DNA from: Brevundimonas lenta | GTDB taxonomy: Bacteria > Pseudomonadota > Alphaproteobacteria > Caulobacterales > Caulobacteraceae | Length of the DNA stretch: 64,000 nt | NCBI RefSeq assembly: GCF_014196335.1 | Contig: NZ_JACIDM010000002.1 | Location: 1,112,522 to 1,176,521, forward strand | Reading direction: 5' to 3' | Shown: positions 59,567 to 64,000 of the stretch, piece after piece | Layout of the letters: each line of letters starts with the position of its first letter | Numbering within the stretch: the first letter of the stretch is position 1 | Program-made: the position numbers and the translations under genes | Notes under the pieces: model-generated | Told to the model about the DNA's origin: nothing | Databases searched by the model: none | The model's input: only the letters and a program-made list of their open reading frames with translations

Positions 59567-60999
59567 GAAATCTGCCCGCTCCGTTCGCGCCTCTCGTCGC
59601 CGGCGGGGACGGTCTCGAACGCTACCCTTCTGAACCCCGCGCCTTGGCCGGCCGGATGGCCGAGGTCTACGGCGTCCCGGTCGACGAGGTGCTTCCGGTC
59701 CGCGGTCTGACCCATGGCCTCGAACTGATGTTCCGTCTCGCCGCCCGCGACCGCCAGTCAGTCGATGCTCCGGATGCTGAACCCTTCCGTGCGCTCGCGC
59801 AGCTGTATTCCCCTCTCCCGGCCGGAGCAGCCCGCGCCGCCATCATCCTTCGCGCGCTGGGCTCTGCGGACGCGGTCATGGAGATGGCGACCCGGGTTTC
59901 GCCTTCCCTTCTTGTCGTGGATGAGGGCTTGGCCGAATTCAGCGACACGCCTTCCGCTGTCGCACTGATCAGCGAACACCCCAATCTCGTCGTGCTCCGT
60001 AGCCTTTCATTGGCGTACGGGCTGGCCGGCGCACGCGTGGGCGCCGTCATCGCTCAGCCGGACACGCTGGCCCGCATCGCGTCCGTCCTCGAGCCCTACG
60101 CAATGCCGGAAACATCGGTTCGGCTGGCGCTGCAGGCCCTCGATCCCTCGCGCCTGGTCGAGACGCGCGAGCGCCTCGCCGGCGTACGGCGGGAACGGGA
60201 GCGGCTAATCAAGGCCCTCTCGCGCGAAATGAAGATCGATCCCGGCGTCGGACCGGTGCTCATGGCCCGGCCGGCCGATCCGGATGCCGTGATCGCGGCT
60301 CTGGCGCGCTACGGTATCGCTGCAGAGCGCACCGGCGATCGCCTTCGCCTGCCTGTCGCCTCCAGTGTCGAGACCAACGATCGTCTGCTGGCGGCGCTCG
60401 ATCTTGCGCCGTCCCGCGCCAGGCCCAACCGCACCGGGCAGGCTGTCCGCGACACGAATGAGACGCGCATCGTCTGTTCGGTCGACCTCGATGAGACCGG
60501 TCCGGTCAGCATCGCCACCGGCGTAGGTTTCTTCGATCACATGCTTGAGCAGGTCGCCGCGCACGGCGGCTTCTCGCTTCGACTGTCTTGCGAAGGCGAC
60601 CTGCACACAGACCCGCACCACACGATCGAGGACTCCGCTATCGCCCTCGGTCAGGCGCTGAAGCACGCCCTGGGAGACCGCAAGGGCGTCGCCCGGTACG
60701 GCTTCGTCCTGCCCATGGATGAAGCCGAAGCCCAGGTGTCGATCGACCTTTCGGGGCGGCCCTATCCGGTTTTCGAGGGTGCCTTCAGCACCCCCTTCAT
60801 CGGCGACTACCGGACAGATCTCACCGCCCACGTGTTCCGCTCGCTGGCGGAAAACCTGGGAGCGGCGATCCACGTGTCGGTGCGGGGCGAGGACGACCAC
60901 CACAAGACCGAGGCCGTTTTCAAGGCGTTCGGCCGCGCGCTCCGACAGGCGATCCGCATCGAGGACGACGCAATCCCCAGCACCAAGGGCGTGCTGTGA
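59563..60999 (+). CDS. hisB: Fusion: degenerate HisC-like aminotransferase domain + imidazoleglycerol-phosphate dehydratase
   Basis: One 478-residue frame. Residues 1-285 follow the HisC fold in order ('LERYPSEPRALAGRMAEVYG', 'LLVVDEGLAEFSD', 'YGLAGARVGAV', 'YGIAAERTGDRLRLPVASS', 'ETNDRLLAAL') but lack the PLP-anchoring lysine: the usual Ser-Lys-Ala-Phe-Gly reads Ser-Leu-Ala-Tyr-Gly (Leu150). The NPNNPTG segment is also gone, and it is about 60 residues short. Residues 290-478 are an intact IGP dehydratase ('VGFFDHMLEQ', 'DPHHTIEDSA', 'DDHHKTEAVFKAFGRALRQ', ending 'PSTKGVL'). The HisB half should work; the HisC half cannot act as a normal transaminase. GTG start at 59563 overlaps hisD (GTGA). 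Confidence 0.9.
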   Translation: MRNLPAPFAPLVAGGDGLERYPSEPRALAGRMAEVYGVPVDEVLPVRGLTHGLELMFRLAARDRQSVDAPDAEPFRALAQLYSPLPAGAARAAIILRALGSADAVMEMATRVSPSLLVVDEGLAEFSDTPSAVALISEHPNLVVLRSLSLAYGLAGARVGAVIAQPDTLARIASVLEPYAMPETSVRLALQALDPSRLVETRERLAGVRRERERLIKALSREMKIDPGVGPVLMARPADPDAVIAALARYGIAAERTGDRLRLPVASSVETNDRLLAALDLAPSRARPNRTGQAVRDTNETRIVCSVDLDETGPVSIATGVGFFDHMLEQVAAHGGFSLRLSCEGDLHTDPHHTIEDSAIALGQALKHALGDRKGVARYGFVLPMDEAEAQVSIDLSGRPYPVFEGAFSTPFIGDYRTDLTAHVFRSLAENLGAAIHVSVRGEDDHHKTEAVFKAFGRALRQAIRIEDDAIPSTKGVL

Positions 61000-61595
61000 C
61001 CGTCACCGTTCTGGCCTACGGCGCAGGCAACGTCGCGTCCGTCCAGTTCGCACTGGAACGGCTGGGCGCGACCGTGCGCCTTGCGTCCGACCCGACCGAG
61101 GTGGCGGAGGCGGAGCGGCTGATCCTGCCCGGCGTCGGGCATGCGGCCTACGCCATGGACCGTCTCAGGGCGCTCGGGCTTGCCGAGACGATTGCCGGAT
61201 TTCCCCGCCCGTTGCTCGGCGTCTGCCTGGGCCAGCAGCTGCTGTTCGAGGCGACCGATGAAGGCGGGAACACCCCGATGCTCAGGCTTATCCCGGGACG
61301 GGTCCGCAGCCTCCCCCCGAACCCTGCGCTGCCGGTGCCGCACATGGGCTGGTCGAAGCTGTCGATCGACCGTGATGATCCGTTGCTGGAGGGGCTGGAG
61401 ACCGACGCCTGGGCCTATTTCGTGCACGCCTTCGTCTGTCCGGACGGCGGGGCGACCATCGCGCGCGCCGACTACGGCGGCCCCGTCCCGGCCGTCGTTC
61501 GCAGCCGGAACCGGTGGGGCTGCCAGTTTCACCCCGAGCGGTCGTCGCAGACCGGCGCCCGCATACTGCGCAACTTCCTGGAGCTGCCCGCGTGA
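60996..61595 (+). CDS. hisH: Imidazole glycerol phosphate synthase, glutaminase subunit
   Basis: A 199-residue class I glutamine amidotransferase. Catalytic triad: Cys in 'LLGVCLGQQLLFE', His in 'WGCQFHPERSSQ' and the following Glu. 'PHMGWSKLSID' is the HisH-specific block. It supplies ammonia to HisF. GTG start overlaps the fusion gene stop; the stop overlaps hisA by 4 bp. Confidence 0.95.
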   Translation: MTVTVLAYGAGNVASVQFALERLGATVRLASDPTEVAEAERLILPGVGHAAYAMDRLRALGLAETIAGFPRPLLGVCLGQQLLFEATDEGGNTPMLRLIPGRVRSLPPNPALPVPHMGWSKLSIDRDDPLLEGLETDAWAYFVHAFVCPDGGATIARADYGGPVPAVVRSRNRWGCQFHPERSSQTGARILRNFLELPA

Positions 61596-62322
61596 TCGTC
61601 TATCCCGCCATCGACCTCCGCGCCGGAGCGTGCGTGCGGCTCATGCACGGGCGCTTCGACGCGGTGACGCTTTACGACGACAACCCCTCCGCGCGCCTCG
61701 CGGCTTTCGACGCGGCTGGTGCTGACTGGGTGCACATCGTCGACCTCGACGGCGCAGAGGCCGGCCGGGCGGTGCAGCATCGGCTGATCGGCGAACTGGC
61801 GTCGACCGGGAAGGCCCGGATTCAGTCGGGCGGCGGCGTGCGATCGACCGACGACGTCGTCCGCCTGCTCGACGCCGGGGTCAGCCGCGTCGTCGTCGGA
61901 TCCCTGGCGGTATCCGACCCGGACCTGGTCCTGACCTGGCTCCAGCGCTTCGGACCGGATCACCTGACGCTGGCCATCGACGTCAAGGCCGAGAGCGACC
62001 GCTACATCCCGGCGCTGAAAGGATGGACCGAGGCCGCCGGCGTCGATCTGCCCACCGCGCTGGACCGCTACCCGCCCGGGACGGCGAAACACCTTCTGGT
62101 CACCGACGTCGGCCGGGACGGCGCCCTCACCGGCCCGAACCTCGGCCTGCTGGCCGATGTGCGCCGGCGGCGCCCGGACCTTCAGCTACAGGCCTCGGGA
62201 GGCGTCGCGACCCTCGACGACCTGACGGCTGCCCGCTCCATCGGGGCGGCGGGAGCTATCGTGGGACGCGCGCTCTACGAGGGACGGTTCACGCTCGAGC
62301 AAGCCCTCGAAACGGCAGGCTC

Positions 62323-62326
<4 letters not shown>
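61592..62326 (+). CDS. hisA: Phosphoribosylformimino-5-aminoimidazole carboxamide ribotide isomerase
   Basis: A 244-residue TIM barrel. '[18 protein letters not shown]' holds the first catalytic Asp, '[13 protein letters not shown]' and '[19 protein letters not shown]' are phosphate-binding blocks, '[18 protein letters not shown]' has the second Asp. GTG start at 61592 is set by the overlap with hisH (GTGA). It converts ProFAR to PRFAR, the HisFH substrate. Confidence 0.95.
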
Positions 62327-63086
<760 letters not shown>

Positions 63087-63090
<4 letters not shown>

Positions 63091-63707
63091 TCGATCCTTC
63101 CACCCTCGATTTCGCCAAGGGCGACGGCCTTGTGCCCGTCGTGGTCCAGGACGCGGCGACCCTGCAGGTCCTGACCCTGGCCTATATGGATCGGGCCGCG
63201 CTCGACGAAACGATCGCCAGCGGCGAGGCCACCTTCTTCTCGCGGTCGCGCGGCGGCCGATGGCGCAAGGGCGAGACGTCCGGCAACCGCCTGTCCGTCG
63301 TCTCGCTCGTCGCCGACTGTGACGCCGATGCATTGGTGTTGAGGGTCGAGCCGGTAGGACCGGCCTGCCACCTCGGCACGACCAGTTGCTTCGGCAGCGA
63401 AGACGCGACCGGGGTCGGGCGCCTGGCCCGGCTTGAGGCCACGATCGCCGGCCGCGCCAGGGCCGATCCATCTGAAAGCTGGACGGCGCGCCTCATCGCG
63501 GATGGCGTAAGCCGGGTCGCCCAGAAGGTCGGAGAGGAAGGGGTCGAGGTCGCGCTTGCGAGCGTCACGGGATCGGACGCCGATCTGGCCGGCGAGGCGG
63601 CGGATCTGATCTATCACCTGCTCGTGCTGTTGCACGTGCGAGGGCTGCGCCTTGCGGATGTGCTTGAGGTGCTGGCGGCGCGCGCGCGGCCAGCGGCTCC
63701 GGGTTGA
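63087..63707 (+). CDS. hisIE: Bifunctional phosphoribosyl-AMP cyclohydrolase / phosphoribosyl-ATP pyrophosphatase
   Basis: A 206-residue HisI-HisE fusion. The HisI half has '[20 protein letters not shown]', '[10 protein letters not shown]' and zinc ligands ('DCDADALVL', '[12 protein letters not shown]'). The HisE half has '[20 protein letters not shown]' and '[13 protein letters not shown]'. The fused form is the enterobacterial/xanthomonad arrangement; most Alphaproteobacteria keep hisI and hisE separate. Last gene of the operon, overlapping hisF by 4 bp. Confidence 0.94.
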
Positions 63708-63746
63708 GTCCCCGGGCGCTCTGCTGGTCCTGGTTCTCGGCCAGCA

Positions 63747-63784
63747 AAAAGCCCCGCCGGCTTGTGGCCGTGCGGGGCTTTTGT
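63747..63784. terminator. Shared bidirectional terminator of the his and rRNA operons
   Basis: Stem AAAAGCCCCGC / GCGGGGCTTTT with an interrupted inner GCCGGC..GGCCG part. T-rich on both sides: TTTTGTGTTTT to the right on the plus strand and TTTTTGCTGG on the minus strand. It ends the his operon (plus) and the rRNA operon (minus, just after tRNA-fMet). Confidence 0.85.
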
Positions 63785-63788
63785 GTTT

Positions 63789-63865
<77 letters not shown>

Positions 63866-63942
63866 GCAAACGGTAGGGGTGAGGGAAGAATGGTTCGAGA
63901 AGTCGCCTGTTGGGGCGTTTTATCATTCGTATATCCGACTGG

Positions 63943-64000
63943 TAGACCCGGCGGCGACCTACTCTCCCGCGCCTTAAGACGAAGTACCATCGGCTCTGGA
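63943..64000 (-). rRNA. rrf: 5S ribosomal RNA, 3' end (partial)
   Basis: The minus strand reads '...GATGGTACTTCGTCTTAAGG' then 'CGCGGGAGAGTAGGTCGCCG' and 'CCGGGTCTA', the conserved 3' third of alphaproteobacterial 5S rRNA. The rest lies beyond the window edge. A 77-bp spacer separates it from tRNA-fMet. Confidence 0.88.

Overview
The window is very GC-rich, densely coded DNA from an alphaproteobacterium. The best fit is Caulobacterales, most likely Brevundimonas or a close relative. Support comes from a TipF-like degenerate EAL flagellar protein, the xseA/DUF2093 pair, the waaA-lpxK pair, a PF13645-type L,D-transpeptidase-like lipoprotein, and an rRNA operon ending 5S then tRNA-fMet. The genus is inferred; no 16S is present.

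Layout. 1-2.6 kb: lipid A/Kdo genes (acyltransferase tail, waaA, lpxK). 2.6-8.7 kb: secreted or membrane proteins of mostly unknown role, two exported amidohydrolases and an L,D-transpeptidase-like lipoprotein. 8.7-11.3 kb: purD, a 51-aa membrane protein, a ParD/ParE-type toxin-antitoxin pair and a GFA-family enzyme. 11.35-16.4 kb: a tightly overlapping five-gene operon (GNAT-like, E1/ThiF-like, membrane protein, second GNAT, Acg-type nitroreductase) that looks like an uncharacterised small-molecule or amino-acid modification pathway. 16.4-18.8 kb: an exported di-heme cytochrome and an alpha/beta hydrolase on the other strand. 19-26 kb: an OB-fold/membrane fusion, then the DUF4129-DUF4350-MoxR-DUF58-SpoIIM-RDD operon. 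26-33.8 kb: GST, membrane protein, xseA, DUF2093, M23 peptidase, a single-domain response regulator, an LpxL-like acyltransferase, an SDR and a TipF-like protein.

33.9-46.1 kb is dominated by three giant RTX (glycine-aspartate calcium-binding repeat) proteins. Two lie in tandem and share a gap-free C-terminal block of about 265 residues; the third is convergent and has an N-terminal lamin-tail domain. No type I transporter is in the window. 46.2-51.8 kb holds a CDF-like transporter, an exported 2H-phosphoesterase-like protein, a DUF559 nuclease cassette flanked by repeats, a 646-bp gene-free stretch with structured DNA, a HAD hydrolase, a MaoC hydratase and ribF. ileS follows, then a BlaI/BlaR1-like regulator pair with a clear twin operator.

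The right end (57.06-63.7 kb) is a compact histidine operon: TrpR-like regulator, hisG (long form), hisD, a HisC-HisB fusion, hisH, hisA, hisF, hisIE. Its order and protein types are those of Gammaproteobacteria, which suggests acquisition by transfer. The aminotransferase half of the fusion has lost the PLP-binding lysine. The operon converges on an rRNA operon (tRNA-fMet and the 3' end of 5S on the minus strand) across a shared bidirectional terminator.
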